Source: Trichopria drosophilae (taxonomy: Eukaryota > Arthropoda > Insecta > Hymenoptera > Diapriidae). Taken from it: a DNA stretch of 64,000 bases. Numbering within the stretch: position 1 is the first letter of the stretch; the number at the start of each line of letters is the position of its first letter. Below the pieces are notes generated by a model. It saw only the letters and a program-made list of their open reading frames with translations, ran no database searches and was not told the origin of the DNA. Positions 23,754 through 36,436 of this stretch are shown here, in pieces. The stretch is taken from the NCBI GenBank assembly GCA_030407085.1, contig CM059585.1, positions 87,744,501 through 87,808,500 of the forward strand, in the 5' to 3' direction. A program made the position numbers and the translations under genes.

Positions 23754-26700
23754 TTAATTTGTTTGCCAGTAAAACTAGCGACTTGTTAAAGTAAAGACAT
23801 TCTAATTGATGACAGGTGTGAACCTCTCACAATAAAATTTATATATAACTGTAAATAATAATAACATTGGAAATAACGACATTAATAACGTGACAGATTG
23901 ATGAAATTCAGAACCTTTAAAAATAACAATTTTTTAGATAATTGACAGATGAAATAATTCATGACGAAATAACAATAAAAACAATTATAGAAGCATTCAA
24001 AACAACTTGAGAATAACAACATTAACGCCATAACAAAATGCATTCCAAATCGCTGTTGTAAACAATTGTTACATTATCAGAGCAATAACAAACCTTTAAC
24101 AATTCTGTTAAAAATCAGATTAAAGCCGAAAATATTAACTATTTTCTGTCGTTATTTTCATTACCATCGGTTTTAAATCTCGGTATCTGGCATTCGCTAA
24201 AATAAACCTATGTTTTAAGGCATAGATTAGTTGTTATGTCGTTACATTACTTCTTTTGAGAGTGATTTGAATAAACTATCAGATAATTGACAGATGGAGA
24301 AGTGCCATTTTTTTTCCATGCATCCATCGAGTTCAGTGTAATTGCTTAGTTGTATTTGTCTATCGTATTTGTGCTACTATTATCCGTAGTTTTGGTACGT
24401 AGTCTTTGCTGTAAACACAGTAGATACAAGTACGTCACCGTTTGAGCTTGATTAAAGTACCTTAACATAACGTATATACATAAGTACCGATTACACGAAG
24501 TTGAAAAATATTTGAAAAAAAAGTAGCAACGACTTATCGAAAAGACGACTTTTGAGAAAAATAGCATCCACAGCAGGCGTATAGAAGCTCAACACGCCGA
24601 GCAAGGGCTGACTTGGGCATTTTTAATCATCCAAAAACTAAACTAACTCGGAATGGTTCTTCTAACCTGACACGTGGCAAGCGCACGAGGTGCCACTGGC
24701 CAGATAATTAAAATCGAGCATGCGTCGCATAATAAGTTACTAAATTTACGTACCCGGTTCATTAACTTTGTATCGAGGGTACGCGGTGTACTTATATTCA
24801 CTTCTCGGTGGTTTCTTAAAAAACTAGACTTTTTTTTCATCATCATTATAATCAGGCGCTATATATTTTTACCCTTGAGGTGTTGGTTGGCTCTGATTGA
24901 CATACGCCTTGCTTTTTATATATTTAAATATATTTATTTATTATATAATCGTCTGACGTCAAATGACGGCTTTCGACGAAGAGCGTCGCTCTGGACCCCG
25001 TCGCAGCGTGCTTGTCCCTATTCCATAATAACATAGCGGAAGATGTGTTTCCAAAATTCGTCAAATGTTTCTGTCGATGGAGATCCAGGGCGGCGCTCTT
25101 ATTTGTCGTTGAAAATAGTCAAAATTTTATTCCAATAATAGTCAAATATATTATTGCGTCACGCGCCCGTGAAATTCTGCTGTTATACATTTTATAGAAC
25201 GCACTCGTAAGACACGTTCTAGGCAAAATCCAAATCAGCGAATTGACGACGCGTGGCGCTGCCATTTTACATTATATATATATAACAATATCTATATATA
25301 AATGCCATCAGCTTGGCTTACACCATGACATTCTCATTATCTGTTATGTTTCTTTTTTTTTAATGCATTCGCAAGATTGAAGTAAATTGTCGTAAAGTAT
25401 AAGTATAATCAAGTAATCGTAGATTTGATTGAAACTTGAGAGAAATGGTGGATCTCAAAATATGCTTGTTTCGTCGAGCGCCATTGCGAGGCTCGGTTAT
25501 TTTTAACTGTTCGATTATTGCCCGGTAAATGATAAAATAGAAAAACATCGGGGGGAACGGATTTACGTTAGACGACTCGCAATTGCGTAATGACTGTTTA
25601 TACATTATTACAAAATTTTTATATAATTTAGGCGGTCTTGAGACCGATTTACTTCGAGCCTTCGTGCCGGTCACCCGAGTGGTACTGTGTGCTTCGGTGT
25701 TATCGCTTACGATGGTCCGTATTTCTCAAGAGCGTTCTCATCCATGTTTATTTTTGTTTTTTACTGACCTTTGTTGGACATAAGAAGTTTTAATTTTTTT
25801 TCTACGCCAAACTTAATTCTTTGTATTGCGTAAGTTAAAAAATTTTGTTCTTTTAAAAAATGACATACGGAATGTAATTGGACCTTGAGAAATTCGGAAC
25901 TCTATTCTCTAATTCATACGGGCGGCCTGTGAGAATTCGTCAATGTCTCTACGTTAATCGTTGGCATGCCCTGCATAATGCCTCCATTCCTTCACGAATC
26001 ATTGAAATATGTTTGGGTAAAAGTGCCGTTTTACGAAGAAATAAACGGAACGTTGTCTCGACGTACGATCAGTGCTTTGATAAAGTTATCGAGTAACAAA
26101 AAGCAAATTTGGAGAGCCACCAGAATGTGGTAAAGTAATGCAATGAAGCATGACAATTCTATTCGACATTGAGAGCAAATTACCTCGAACTGTGTACGAA
26201 ACTTGTCTTAATTCGTCCGTCCAGTTATATGCATTTTTTTGCAATTAATATACATATATATATACATACATATCTAGTCAGATCGAGTACTGTCATAGCT
26301 TAATGGTCTATTTTTGTTTGTAGTATCATTGTTGTAGACGTCATTGTTTCCTTATGTTTAAATTAAAGAGTATGAGTATATATATATATAAAGCGTGCCA
26401 GGGCACATTAGAATTTTGCAAAGATTCGCACATTTGTAACATTCTTGCTTGTTTCGTTGAATAAGTCAAGTCAAGGCATCACAGAAATCAATAAAAGAAG
26501 TAAAAATTTTTTTTACATTTTTTATTTCGTTTTGTATACCGTTTCAACCGTAATTATTGTCATCAATCGATTCACATTACTATCGTTAATGTTTTTTACT
26601 TGATTACTATTATCAGTTTTGTATTAAAGCGTATATATTTATAATTTATTTAATTAAACGGGACGACACGCTCTCGCGATGGCCCACCCACGTCGAGGAT

Positions 26701-26836
26701 TTACGGTTTTGAGAAATGGGTCGGGTTTTTGCGTGGGATCCATTGCGAGGGCGATCGGCCGAGTTTGAAAATTTAACGATTAATTGACATCGACGAAAAA
26801 TACAATTAGCTGCATAGTCTTTTACTGGTCCCTTAG

Positions 26837-26994
26837 CAACAGGAGCAGGATCCTACCAATCTGTACATTGCCAATCTGCCGTTGGCCTACAAGGAGAACG
26901 ACGTCGAAGCGATGCTCACTCAATACGGCCAAGTCATCTCCACGCGTATTCTGCGCGACACCGCGGGTCAAAGTAAAGGCGTTGGATTTGCAAG
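26837..26994 (+). CDS. shep: shep exon: linker and first half of RRM2
   Basis: This exon starts after CCCTTAG in phase 0 and ends two bases into Arg305 (GCA AG|GTTAGT, donor 26995). It encodes [20 protein letters not shown] and continues through [20 protein letters not shown], then [18 protein letters not shown] (261-266) is RNP2 of RRM2 and KGVGFARM (299-306) is RNP1, split here by the intron. [11 protein letters not shown] is essentially invariant in Shep/RBMS proteins. A TAGCAACAG acceptor context could allow use of the AG six bases downstream, which would drop two glutamines. Confidence 0.95.
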
Positions 26995-29900
26995 GTTAGT
27001 TACCAAACTTTTACATTTTTCCAAAATTAATCACAATTGTGTGATCAAAAAAAAAAGATGAGCTTCATGAAAATACGAGAACAATGCATTTAAAGTTTTC
27101 TACACAATTTTTGGTCAAAAACTAATAATAAGGTCAGCTATTGCTTCTTACAAACAAAAATTGAGTTACTTGATTTTTCCTAGAAATCTCCTTTTTATAT
27201 ATTGGTACACTCGAAAAGTTCTGATTAAAAATACCAAAAAGTGTTTGATAGTAATACAGTAGTCTTTCTCTTAACCGTTCAAGTCCCAAATGTCCACAAT
27301 TTGCACATGGATTTCAACAACGTTTTATGTATAAAATAAAAATATAACAAAAATGGAAACATCTATATTCGGCGAGTTTTGAGGTCGCTCTTTCGATTGG
27401 CGCTACTGAAATTCTCGAAAAATGGCGTTTAATACATTTTTTTTTACAAAAATACTAAAAAAAGCGTGATTTTTACCAACATTTTTTTTAAATGCATTTT
27501 TAACTATGATACCGATTTCAGATCACCTTCTAACCTGTCAGAAACGTATTCCTGATTGTTTTACTTCAAAAGTATACATTCACATATTTTCATTTATTTT
27601 GTTTTTGTTTCAAAATGGTGTCTGAACGTTGAGAATTTTGGATCTATTAGGTTTTCTTTGTAGTAAAATCATACAAATAAGTTATTACGAGTTTTGTATG
27701 ACCTTTTTTAATTCATAAGTGAGGTTAAGTTCCAAGGACCAAGTGCTTCCATCGATTATTTTTCTTTATTGTAATAAGTTTTCGATTATATGTAATTGTA
27801 TATTCGTTTAAAATGCTTTATACTTTACAACGAAAAAAATACAACTTAAGGGAAGAAGCGGCCATTTTGTTGTCTAGGTTGTATACAACTATAGTTATTT
27901 TCTGGTTAATAGTTTTCTGCTACAATAACCTGAAAATAGTGACTAGAATAATGCGCGCTTCTTTTCCGGTAGTAGGTATAAAGTTTGATTAGAAATTTTT
28001 GGTTTATCGGACAATCCGATTAAAATAACGAATCTATCTGCGCGCACGCGAGATTATACTCCGCGCCGCTAGGGGTAGAAATGGATTTTCTTTTGGTCAT
28101 AAGAAGTCCACTGTTTTATATAATATAGCTTAGTAGTTTTTTGCAAATGAAACGTAATTAAATAGGATTTTTACGTGAAATGAAAGTTTGTATAAATTAG
28201 AAAGAAAAATAATAATAGAAATTCAAAGTTTTAATTTACAAGTATTTTAACCAGAATATATAATAAAAATCAGTTGTGTAATCTTGAAGAAAACGTTCTG
28301 AGAAAATATTCTTGTTATTATCCAACATTTTTGTAAGGATTACGAAAGGAAAACTATTGGAAATACCAGAAAAATGGTAATGAGAATAATAGTAAGGGTA
28401 AACAACTAGAAAAATAGTATGGGTTTATTTAATAAAACTTTCTATATTAATCATACTTTTTTGAATGTACTAATATTTTATTGTGCAATCATATTAATTC
28501 AATGGATCAATGATAACCTTCTTTTCGAATTTACGATATGTTTCAAACAAATTAAATATCAACAAAATAAATGATTTAAATTATTTAACATTCTTCGATA
28601 TTTACCACAATTTACTAAAGAAAATTAGCGTTAAACATAGAATTACAAAAATATACGAAATTTATAAGGGTAGATTATTTCCCATTATAAAATAAATGCC
28701 TGATCATAGTTTTGTAAAAATATTTAAACCAGATGATTCCGTATATAAATGTTATTCAAATTATTATAATTTAATAGCGTTTCCTAATGTATTGGTATTT
28801 ATTCCCAATCTAAATAAGAAAAAAAAACTTTCCAAGATTAAAGTGTACAATTTTTCTCAACCCCGCGATTGTAGAGCAATGCCCTCTCAAACCTCCTAAT
28901 AAATCAGATTTTATAAACATTTTTATTGATCTTATTAAAAGCTAATAACTTCGTATATAAAAAGTTGTCTAGAAAGCGAATCCTATTCTGTGTTTTAATC
29001 AATTTTCAAATATTTAATTCTGTAGAAACTGCTCGCTTTAAATTGGAAATTACTGCGCAAATTGACTGAATTCTAGATGTTATTTATAGATTGATTAAAT
29101 TTTTATGTTTGAAATGTTTTAAAAGGAATCGCATTAAACGGTTTAAATTAATTTTATAAAGTAAAGATGTTTGAAAATAGATGGAAAATCATTATTATAT
29201 TAAATAAATCAATTAGCGTTTTATTTATTAACAAAGTTGCTTATATTTAACTGGTTTTTTGAATAAAATAAAGTATCGACTCTCATTGCAAATTTCTTTT
29301 TATTGTCTTTGCATCTGTTAAGTATTTATTAAAAATGCTTACTCATTAAACATTATTTCGTTAAATTTTATAAATGATGGTTTTCAATAATTAATCAAAA
29401 GAACAAAATTCTGATAATTAATTTCGCAAAAAAATACTGGATCAAGTATTCTGAAGTTACATTTTAATTGATAAATTCAATAATTTATTGTCACTTTCAA
29501 TTAGATATCTTGGTTTTTTTTTTTTTTTTAAATATGAAAAATCAACGCTGTTAACATACTTATGTACATTGTAATTCGCTGAAAATAGGAGTTTGTCACT
29601 TTAATGTTTCCTTAATTTAAATGAACCTCAATAACCGAATGTATATTTCCAATAGTTTCCCTTCATGATTTCATTGTTTATTTACGCGATTAATTCTTTC
29701 TTGTATGATTGCTTTAAACTAAAAATTAGAATTTCCATGGAAATGCTACAATGGCATTAATAAATTTTTATTTAGTAAAATGGTTAATTTTTCTCATTTT
29801 ACATTTAGCAGAAAGTCTTACAACTTACATAAGTATTATACTATAGTAAAAGTATTTATATGAATTTTAAAATCTATTTTATGTTAGTAACTTGATTTTT

Positions 29901-30070
29901 GCTGATTCAAATTAAAACAGAAACCAAATTAAAAGCTCTTGGATATTAAATGAATCAATTACGCTGACCTAACTTGAACATTATAAAGCAGTCTGTTGGC
30001 TACAAAATATAATAAAATATAAATTTGAATTCTGGTCACCCGTCTTAACAAGAAATTTCTTTTTTTCTAG
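26995..30070 (+). other. shep intron splitting RNP1 of RRM2
   Basis: The intron is 3.1 kb, GTTAGT to TTTTTTCTAG. It is AT-rich throughout. I found no transposon ends, RNA genes or exons. The ORFs at 28510 and 28696 are AT-rich chance frames. Confidence 0.65.
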
Positions 30071-30224
30071 AATGGAGTCCAAAGAGAAATGCGAACACAT
30101 AATTCAAATATTCAACGGCAAAGCGCTGCACGGAGGCAAGGATCCACTATTAGTTAAATTTGCCGACGGTGGCAATAAGAAGAAATCTCTGTACAAGAGT
30201 ACAATATGGAGAGAAACGGGCGAT
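30071..30224 (+). CDS. shep: shep exon: second half of RRM2
   Basis: This exon completes Arg305 and encodes [20 protein letters not shown], then [20 protein letters not shown] and [11 protein letters not shown] (306-356). It ends in phase 0 at GAT|GTAAGT. It supplies the last helix and strand of RRM2; the [14 protein letters not shown] segment is the characteristic C-terminal edge of the second RRM in the RBMS family. The following basic, Ser/Tyr-containing segment links to the low-complexity tail. Confidence 0.95.
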
Positions 30225-31803
30225 GTAAGTACAAACTTTTTTTCAATTTAATATTTATAAAATGCTTCAAATTTACCGATATACTATACGAAAACTCGTG
30301 TCTTCTAAACGTCTTATTTAAAGACATTAGACACTTAAAAAATTGACTGAATTCTAGACATTATTTCTGGATTGATTAAATTTTTATATAGCAAAATGGT
30401 GTCCATAGTACTTAAAAAATGTCTTTTCAGAATAAAGGTCTTAATATATGTGTCTTCGTTGCAAAGTGTCTTAAAATTTCAGACATTAGTTGCGTCTGTC
30501 GATCGTAAATAAAATATTGTTGTGTCTTATAATCTGAGATATATAATGAAGACTGGAAAGGTGTACATTTAAGTCGTTTTTAGCTAATTCAAGACATTTA
30601 TGTTTTGAGACACCTGCAAATCGAAGATACATTACCGATTCGAGTATCTATGTGAATTTTCGACAACTACCGAGTCGAAGTGGCGTCTTGATAAAAACTA
30701 CATAACCTATTCGGTTCGTGTACGGTTGTTCGGTTGATGCAATTCCAATGGTTCATTATTGTTCCATTTGCTCATAAATCCGGTATCTTTTTTTTTATTT
30801 ATTTATGCAATTTTAATCCCTTGTGGGAAAATCCGGTATCTAATCACATGGTTAATTAACCCATTATGGACCAAATGGACAATTTTTCGTGGTCGACCTC
30901 AAGAACAGTATATGAAACCGGATTTTTAAAAAATCGGAATCAATTACATCTTACGTAAAATTGATCGATCTTTCCGAATCTACCGTTAAAAAATCAATCG
31001 AGCCCATTCCGAAAAAGTTATGCTTTTTCACAAAAAAATCAGAGTTTTTCATTGACAAATATTATTTAATCGGCATTCTAACAGCGGAAACGGTTAAGGT
31101 GATCATTGATCGGTGAAAATATCGCGTCCATGAATAAAAAATTCTGGAGCTTTTCGCTGATATTTTCATTTGGATACCCAATTCGTAACAGCGATCCGGA
31201 AAAACTCCGATTTCCTAGTTTCACATTGTTTCCGTAACATTTTCAACATACAATTTATAAAAATAATAATGCATTTTCTAGATTTAGAATCGTTCTTTTC
31301 AGTCAAGAATTCTTGCTGTCGTTAAAGTAAAATTAACTTTTACCTATAGGCATTTTTCGTTTATACTATTTTTGAATAATAACATAGTCGCAAAAAATAA
31401 TTGGAGTCCAGACCAGACTAATCTGATGCACTTTAAGCTGCTAAACAGGAATCTGCAGTAAAAAATGGGGATTGCTGGACAAACTTCAGACATAACCTCA
31501 CAAATACATAAAAAATTAGGTTTCATAACGATATAAGCTTTTAAAGGGGCAATATGACTTGTTTCAGATAAATACCTAATTGTATTTTGACCTGTTGAAT
31601 ATGAATTTGCATTCAAGAATTATGTCCGCTTGGCGAATTTCATCAATAGTTTGAAAAAACTACAGAATCGTATTTAACATCTCAAAATACATCGGATGTG
31701 ATCTGGGGTCCAGGACAGAAAACAAATTTTTTGTTGTGGGCCTGTGTGATGTATATTTTGTAGTAGTTGTATTTTTAATCAAGATGTTTTGGGTTTCTTC
31801 CAG
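30225..31803 (+). other. shep intron with one TTAA-family terminus
   Basis: The intron is 1.6 kb, GTAAGT to TTTCTTCCAG. At 30855 a TTAACCCATTATGGACCAAA terminus with a following ACAATTTTTCGTGG marks the left end of a TTAA-family copy; its right end is not found, so it is truncated. The remainder is unremarkable. Confidence 0.65.
30855..31250. mobile_element. Left end of a truncated TTAA-family element
   Basis: TTAA (30855-30858) is followed by CCCATTATGGACCAAATGGA, matching the terminus at 22690 with few changes. Internal similarity to other copies fades after about 31050, and no complementary right terminus is visible; the right coordinate is an estimate. Confidence 0.45.
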
Positions 31804-32001
31804 AATATGACACTGAACTACGACACGAGTGGAGTCGGCCAAAATGGAGTGGCAACAGCCCACATGCTACCAGCGGCGACCTTAGCGCAGTACGGTCGCC
31901 ACTACGGGCAGCCAGTGCCAGGATACAGCGTGACAGGAACTCCATGGGTCACGACGCCGTACCTCGTGCAAACGGGTCCTCCACATATGCAACAGGTCGA
32001 C
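31804..32001 (+). CDS. shep: shep exon: C-terminal low-complexity region
   Basis: This is a phase-0 exon of 66 codons, from CTTCCAG to GAC|GTGAGT, covering residues 357-422. The translation, NMTLNYDTSGVGQNGVAT... to PPHMQQVD, is rich in Ala, Gly, Pro, Gln and Tyr and contains QYGRHYGQPVPGYS and PWVTTPYLVQTG. It has no folded domain. This tail follows RRM2 in Shep/RBMS proteins and is probably disordered. The fit of phase and composition to neighbouring exons leaves little doubt that it is coding. Confidence 0.92.
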
Positions 32002-34596
32002 GTGAGTTTTTTTACATAGGGATTTAAGTTTTTAGCACAGCTTTTCCAATTTAGTTTACGCTCTGCTGCGCTGTGATCGATGGAATCGCTTATTTACGCA
32101 TAGTGAACATTTTATCCGAAATTTTCTGAAAAACTGGATATTCATAAAAAGAATTTATATTGTATTATCCTAAGGGATTCTTTTCAAAATAAGATTTTAA
32201 AGAAAGGCAATGTGGGCTTCTAAATTCAAAATTAAGAGTCATATTAACTCCTTCGCTGCGGATGACAAAGATCTTTGTCATTTAGGACTTTTCTCTGACT
32301 GCGGCAAAAACGCAAATCTTTGTCATGACATAAATTAGTTTAATGAAGTCAATAATATATCCAATTTAAAAACTTGACCATTTCTAGCCAGCCTAAGGTA
32401 TACCGAACAACGTGCCGTTGTCCTTTTTCAAAAACATGTTGTAAAAAAAAAGATACAGGTTCTTAAAATATGTTGTTTTTACGATTTTGTAAAAATCTTT
32501 GTCATGAGCTATGTCGCCGTATTAGGTCAATTTATGCATTAAAAATTAATGAAATCGTATGAAACTTGCTACTCAGGGGTTTTCGAGGTCGCCGATTACA
32601 AATCTGATGATATATTTTGAAAATTCAAAATGGCGGATCCAATACCGCGGGTTAATTTTAGCCTTCCCCCGTTAGCTTCGATATACAATATGTACTTACA
32701 CACTTTACTATGAGGAGGTTCGAGAAAGGTCTTCAAAGTGCAATTTTTTTCGGTTTTTATATATTTTTGTGTAAAATTGTTTTTAAAATAAAAACTGTAA
32801 CATATTGAACTCTAGAAATCAGTGTTTTTTCCCACATGTAACACGATAACTCAGGAGTACATAACAAAATTTTGAAATTTACATGGAATAATCTGGATAG
32901 ATAATAAACTCTGTAAAATATCTATAAAAACTAAAAATATACAGATTTGTAGCTGCAGAATCGAAGAAGTTTTTGATAAAAATATAAAATTCGGTATAAA
33001 TATTCTATAAATAATCACGAGAGTATTTCTATTGCCAACCTGCCACGAGCAGCATTATTGACATATGAATAACAAATTGCCGTAATATTGTACATGCAAA
33101 AACTAATATACGATTCGTAATCAGTTCAAATTTTGATTAAGACGTCCGCCATATTGAATATTTCAAAAATATGACTTCAGATTCGTAATCAGCGACCCCG
33201 AAAACCTCCGAGTAACAAGTGTCAGGCGAAATGATTGGTATTTCGAAAATTTGCCCGCAATATTGAATCCGCCATTTTTAATTTTCGAAATCTGACTTCA
33301 AATTCGTAATCGGCGTCCCAAGAAACCCCTATACACCAAGTTTCAGTAAAACTAACCAAATTTTTTTTCCCGCATTTTGGGCACTTTTTGTGAAATTCTC
33401 GCCGCAGCGAAGGGGTTAAGGTGGCTCGGTAAAAAATTATTACAACACAGAAAACAATTGTATGGGTTCTTGAAATGTATTTGAATTCTTGTGTTAAATT
33501 TCAAATAGCGAAGAAAGGAAAAAAAATCGTTTAAAGTTATGGTTTTAATATATAGCCTTATGGGACAGATGTTTTGAAAATCTGTAAATTTTATGTACAA
33601 TACGTAGATAATATGTAGAATTAACTAAAAGACGAAAATGACATGAAGCTGGTAAAATTTTAAAATATGAGAGATATATTTAATGCTAAAGTCCGTGGAA
33701 CATGATATTTTAGGTTAATGCATCTAAAATTAATGGATGATCCGAAATTTGACAGTTTTATTTTCATATTAACACGATAATACTTAGATTCATTACATAT
33801 TTGACATGCTTATGTTCCATATTACCCTCGAAAAAAAACTCTATTTACAAAAGTAGCCCGAGTCACCTTAGGCGTATTGTTTTATGAAAAATAAATTCGC
33901 TGTGCATACATAACCTCAAAAATGGATAAATAGTATATTATGCAACGAGTACCTGCACTTTTCACACGACATCTAGTTGCATATCCGGTTTTATTCTCAA
34001 CTTTTCCTTGCGTAAAATAAAATAAAATAAAATGCAAAAAGGGTTTTTTTACACTACTAAATTAGGAAGTCTTAATAGTCTTACGCGATAGAATCATTCT
34101 GTGTCCAAATTTGGATTCCACACATCGAAAACCTTCGGAATAGCATTGCCTGGTTAGAGACTATTGATACAATGATACATTAAGAACAATTTAATTAAAT
34201 ACAAGAGCGAACGCTAAGCGATAGTCAGTTTACTTGAAGAACGGACGCTAGATGGCGATGAATTATACAATCGTTGCCATCACGTTTGTCACTTTTGTAT
34301 AGAACCGCCATTTAGCGCCTTTATGACATAATTTATGTTTGGCGATTTGATTTTTTTACGTATCATAAGCCATTTTTAAGTTTTGATATTTCGTATTAGT
34401 ATAAATATATATTGAAGAAGTTGGCGCATGATAAACATAATACTTACATTTCGGCCTTTTTTAAAATTGAAAAATGTTTTGAAAATGTTCGCTATGTGCA
34501 TTATTTATTATGTAGAAACTTTAGAAATCTTAGTAATTTGCACAACATATTGAAGAAGGATAAAAAGTACTGAAAAAAAAACTTTGTTCCGTGCAG
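32002..34596 (+). other. shep intron with a complete TTAA element
   Basis: The intron is 2.6 kb, GTGAGT to GTTCCGTGCAG. It carries the transposon at 32248-33415 and a CTCF-like CTAGATGGCG at 34249-34258. The remaining sequence is AT-rich. Confidence 0.75.
32248..33415. mobile_element. Non-autonomous TTAA element with CYCCTTCGCTGCGG termini
   Basis: The left end is TTAA (32244-32247) + CTCCTTCGCTGCGG; the right end is CCGCAGCGAAGGGG + TTAA (33416-33419). The 14-base terminal repeats match at 13 positions and the TTAA flanks are perfect, indicating a piggyBac-like insertion of 1168 bp. The interior contains repeats of a phrase like 'ttcgtaatc.gcgaccccgaaaacctc' and 'aatattgaatccgccattt', which recur at 60450-60500, 61970-62060 and 63890-63980. 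No transposase is present. Confidence 0.75.
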
Positions 34597-34689
34597 ATGA
34601 TGCCATCGGCCGACCCTAGCAATCCTCAGTACAGTATGATTCCTCAAATTACGACCCAAATGTCTGCTCTACATCTTGGAACTGGTTCC
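34597..34689 (+). CDS. shep: shep exon: C-terminal tail, MMPSADP segment
   Basis: This is a phase-0 exon of 31 codons between GTTCCGTGCAG and TCC|GTAAGT. It encodes MMPSADPSNPQYSMIPQITT followed by QMSALHLGTGS (423-453). It is too short to be found as an ORF by itself, but both splice sites are strong and it joins both neighbours in frame. Because its donor is phase 0, it could splice either to 39002 or to the phase-0 acceptor at 46402. Confidence 0.9.
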
Positions 34690-36436
34690 GTAAGTTTTTT
34701 ATATTTATTAGTTATATTTTTAATTAATGCCTGCATTTTTAATAGTTTTAATTAGTTACAACTACTTTTTACTATGAATAACGTGTCTAAATTACTTTAT
34801 TTTAGGGCAGAAATTTACTACCGTCATATGCCAAGTAATAATTTATTAAAAATGACAATTTTTTATAACTTTCTGTTTTTTTTTCTAAAAATATGATGAA
34901 TAATTAAGATGTGTAGAATGTAAAGAATATCAATAAGTAAAAAAAAAGAAACTGATGTCACTAAGAACGTAGCCTTCTCTTATTTCTTGTTGAAAAATCG
35001 TTCATTATTTTATCTCTCTAGACATATTTTCATATATGATTTCTTCTATTTTGTTTTATTTTTCCTGTGATTATTTTCTCTACAGTGGCTTTTTATTTAA
35101 AAAAAATCATTTAACTTACAGGAGGATTTACAACTGTATCAAAAAAGTCAAAACACATAAAACAAAGAATCGTTTGATAATTTAATAAAAATTGCATGTA
35201 CATTTAGATCGGGAACAATTTGACAATTTTGTTAATACAAATTATACCTTAAATTGAATATATGGGTTTTAAACCAAACATAGTAGACACTGTAATACAA
35301 AACATTAATCGGTTTTCAGTTTTTTTAATGATTTTAAATCAGTATGAGGATTACTTTCAAGTATTTCATATCAAAATCGAAGTTGAAACAGATTTAAAGG
35401 TAATATCTTAATATTTTAGAAGTTACCCGTTGAGATTCTAATATCAAAATAAAGTTTCAGAGAATGAATTCCAATATGACGCTGCATTTTTAAAAAAAAT
35501 TATCGAAAAATCTGAAAATATTAATTTTTCTACATTTTTTTTCGTCGTCATTGAAAATTTCTTTGATAAATTGCTGCGCACTCTAACTAAAAAAGAATGA
35601 GTGTTAAAAAATAATGATAAAAATGAACATTTCTAGAATTCATAAAAAATTGAAGCGGAATTTTTAAACATTTTTTCAACATTTATTGGAAAAAATGTAT
35701 CTAAATATATTTTGTTTTTTTTGCAATTTTTTTAGAAGTGGTTTTTTAGTTGAGTAGTTATCGAGGAAAATAATTTGAAATATTATAGGTTAGGATTCAC
35801 CAACGACTAGAATTCATCAGAGATTATATAAATTTTGTCAGAATTTTTCACAAATATATTTAAATCGTATAAAAACATTAAAAGACAAATTTCTTTAAAT
35901 ACAATTTAAAAATCTGAAAAGGTTTCAGTGTGATCCTTGATGATTTTAAAGACCTTTTATTCTTACAATTTTTTTCTAAAAAGTTCATCGCTTTTTAGTT
36001 AGAACGTCTAAAAAGTTTTCAAAGAAATTTAGTGGGCGCCATTTCGAGGTCAATAAAGTAGGGTAAAAAGTACGATTTTTTCGGAATATTTTGTTGCATT
36101 ATAAATTAACATATTGTATCCATCTTTATTCACAGTTTCAATAAAAACGAAATAAATATTTCTCAATTTTCTGCATTTTTTTTTCAAATTTGACGCCATA
36201 TTGGATCATCTGAATTTCAATTTTGTTTCGATTGAAATTGGAGCAAAAGTTATAAAATTTCAAACGTTAATAGGTTAAAAGTTTTTGTTTATTTTGTAGC
36301 ATAGTGTAATTTAAGAGATTAATTATGAGATTAATGTAATAGATTAATAGAGTAATAAATTAGAATTAAATAAATAATAGTGAAAAAAAGAAATACTATG
36401 AAGGGTTTAAGTCTAAACAAATATATTGTCTCTTAA

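Larger units (their letters stand above)
21840..24110. repeat. Degenerate ~180-bp tandem repeat rich in GAAATAAC words, interrupted by a transposon
   Basis: Recurrent landmarks are 'gaaataacgacatt', 'actctttc.aaataacaaat.ttaca', 'acgcattttatcggttg' and 'catttcatgac'. Corresponding points are at 22033 and 22208 (period about 175) and again at 23900. Subtracting the roughly 1.3 kb of inserted TTAA-family sequence (22434-23757) makes the last spacing close to two more periods. The array is old, as units differ in many positions. It codes for nothing visible. Confidence 0.5.
18482..26836 (+). other. Large shep intron between RRM1 and RRM2
   Basis: The intron is 8.35 kb, ending CCCTTAG before 26837. 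Contents: a pyrimidine-rich tract (18565-18720) just after the alternative donors; AT-rich spacer; a TTAA-family core remnant (19895-20335); an imperfect tandem repeat (21840-24110) split by TTAA elements (22445-22680, 22690-23753); and stretches of more balanced composition at about 20620-21350 and 24560-26250 where I see no repeats or exons and which could hold regulatory elements or alternative first exons. The ORF at 24674-25036 has no recognisable domain and is not called. Confidence 0.7.

Noticed and set aside
24674..25036. 120-codon ORF in the large intron
   Set aside because: The translation begins plausibly but degenerates into Ile/Phe-rich low complexity with no known domain, and there is no splice or conservation evidence.
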